A stretch of DNA of 6,104 bases from Ruminococcus sp. UBA7013 (GTDB lineage Bacteria; Bacillota; Clostridia; Oscillospirales; Ruminococcaceae). Below, in pieces: positions 5,094 through 6,104 of this stretch. The translations under genes were made by a program, and so were the position numbers. Location of the stretch: contig DJXD01000081.1 in assembly GCA_002449585.1 (NCBI GenBank), forward strand, positions 1 to 6,104, written 5' to 3'. Below the pieces are notes generated by a model. It was given only the letters and a program-made list of their open reading frames with translations. It ran no database searches and had not been told where the DNA came from. Position 1 is the first letter of the stretch; each line of letters opens with the position of its first letter.

Positions 5094-5621
5094 TCAGCAA
5101 TACTCTCCCCCAACGGTACACAATCCCCAAAGGATGCTGACCGCTACACCTCGTTGAAATACCAGATAAGCAAAAAGCTCCAATAGTTTGGGTTTCTGAA
5201 ACAAAACAGGTTCATCCCCATAAAATACGCCAAAATTCCCGAAACACTGCACACGCAGAGTTTTTACCGGATATCGCAGATGGGCAAGAGCCGTGCAAAG
5301 CTCTTCTTGATTCACGGGCTTGACAAGATAGCCGCTTACATATAAATCCATTGCTTCATATTTATATTGCGGATGTCCCGTATAAATAATAACGTTCAGT
5401 TTTGGGGCAATTTCCGCAAGCTGTCTTGTCAATTCAATTCCATTTGTTTCGTACAAATCCACGTCTACAAATGCAATATCAACAGGATGATTTTGAATAT
5501 AGGCAAGAAAATCATCTACTTTTCTCATGCCGATATGAATTCCCTCAGGGTCAACCTTTTTGAGTATCCGCAGTAACGCATTGACTGCAAATGTTTCATC
5601 ATCAATTATAATTGTTTGCAT
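5094..5621 (-). CDS. Response regulator, truncated in its DNA-binding domain
   Basis: The receiver domain is complete: IIIDDE with D7 and D8, phospho-acceptor D53 in FVDVDLY, T81 in IIYTGH, and K101 in GYLVKP. It would be phosphorylated by the kinase encoded just upstream. A winged-helix domain of the SARP/OmpR-like type begins at about residue 121 (LRVQCFGNFGVF, then PKLLELFAYLV). It stops fitting after about residue 161 and ends at 175, whereas regulators of this layout normally continue for over 100 more residues. The break lies within the last 45 bases before the stop, beside the mobile-type block. ATG 5621 is used because GGGAGG (5629-5634, opposite strand) is 7 bases ahead. The gene overlaps the kinase gene by 20 bases. 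Without a full DNA-binding domain it is probably not functional as a transcription factor. Confidence 0.82.
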   Translation of the reverse strand: MQTIIIDDETFAVNALLRILKKVDPEGIHIGMRKVDDFLAYIQNHPVDIAFVDVDLYETNGIELTRQLAEIAPKLNVIIYTGHPQYKYEAMDLYVSGYLVKPVNQEELCTALAHLRYPVKTLRVQCFGNFGVFYGDEPVLFQKPKLLELFAYLVFQRGVAVSILWGLCTVGGEYC

Positions 5622-6104
5622 CGTAATTCCTCCCATATTTTTTTGGTATCATGATTTTGACAACTGTCCAGCCGTTTATACGTTCAATGGTCATATACCG
5701 ATCACACATGAGTTTCAGGCGAGAAATGGCATTATGCAGACCAATACCGCCCTTGCCAAGCGTTTCATCATTCATGTCAAATCCTGCGCCATTGTCTTTG
5801 ATTTCGATATAATATTCTTCTTTGCCTTCATAGGAAGACAGAATAATTTTCGATTCTTTGGAATAACGATCAATGCCATGTTTGATGGCATTTTCCGCTA
5901 ATGGTTCAATACTCAATGCAGGTACAAAGAAATTGGTACATTGCAAATCAAACAAAAATTCAAAATTCTTTTCTGGGTCGGCATATTCCAGAATCAGAGA
6001 TTCCTTGATAGCTTTTATTTCCTAAATGAACGGAATTGGTCTTTCACCGCTTGTGGCTTCAACAAAAGTTAGCAATTCCTCCCCCTCTTGACAAAATGTC
6101 AAAA
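5602..6104 (-). pseudogene. LytS-like sensor histidine kinase, C-terminal part, in-frame TAG
   Basis: Kinases of this family phosphorylate a partner regulator after a signal reaches their membrane or extracellular domain. The ATP-binding domain is intact: SIEPLAENAIKHG is the N box, KDNGAGFD the G1 box and GKGGIGLHN the G2 box. The same frame is open to the window edge (6102) and still reads like the family (ERPIPF, then EIKAIKESLILEYADPEKNFEF), but a TAG at 6022-6024 interrupts it. The only later start is a TTG near 5955, without a ribosome binding site, which would give just the ATP-binding domain. The gene is therefore most simply a nonsense-mutated pseudogene, consistent with the damaged partner regulator. 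A sequencing error or TAG read-through would be the alternatives. The phosphorylated histidine would lie outside the window. Confidence 0.78.

Larger units (their letters stand above)
740..5110. mobile_element. Inferred mobile-type block with broken genes at both edges
   Basis: All genes in this block are on the minus strand, and it carries a serine recombinase, a methyltransferase, two HTH proteins and a repeat field, a typical accessory mix. The left edge cuts the recombinase and a phage-type gene at about 740; the right edge cuts the response regulator at about 5094-5140. I found no convincing direct or inverted repeat shared by the two edges, so the exact ends and mechanism are unknown, and the left edge may be a secondary rearrangement. 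Confidence 0.35.

Noticed and set aside
740..5140. Attachment-site duplication at the two edges of the central block
   Set aside because: A weak likeness (ACGGCACAC near 740 and ACGGTACAC near 5115) is too short and inexact to support a shared core.

Overview
This window looks like accessory DNA from a low-GC Gram-positive gut anaerobe, probably of the class Clostridia. The reasons are AT-rich spacers, AGGAGG-type ribosome binding sites, a LytS-like kinase/response-regulator pair, and a large serine recombinase. This assignment is inference from style and gene families; no taxonomic marker gene is present.

Three blocks meet here. The left block (about 1-740, plus strand) is phage-like: an unrecognised 82-residue protein, a hairpin that covers a ribosome binding site, an HNH endonuclease of the kind found beside phage packaging genes, and the first few codons of a next gene that is cut off. 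The central block (about 740-5090, all genes on the minus strand) reads from right to left: a DNA methyltransferase (probably cytosine-N4), a helix-turn-helix (HTH) protein coupled to it, a strong terminator, about 1.1 kb of degenerate non-coding repeats, a second HTH protein that seems to be a distant paralogue of the first, a doubtful 51-residue ORF, a 68-residue protein, and a serine recombinase whose start overlaps that protein's stop. The recombinase has lost its C-terminal half where the block meets the left block. The right block (about 5094-6104, minus strand) is the end of a sensor kinase gene with an in-frame TAG, followed by a response regulator whose DNA-binding domain is cut short beside the central block.

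The central block therefore has a broken gene at each edge. It is best read as a mobile or formerly mobile element. Its methyltransferase may be a solitary enzyme or half of a restriction-modification pair, since no recognisable restriction enzyme is visible. The most unusual part is the repeat field at 2364-3480: three related repeat types (a split pair about 155 bp apart, three units at exactly 64 bp, and copies exactly 100 bp apart) lying between the two related HTH genes. A cis-acting DNA region bound by those proteins, such as an iteron or centromere-like site, is a reasonable hypothesis but unproven. No tRNA, rRNA or CRISPR array was seen.
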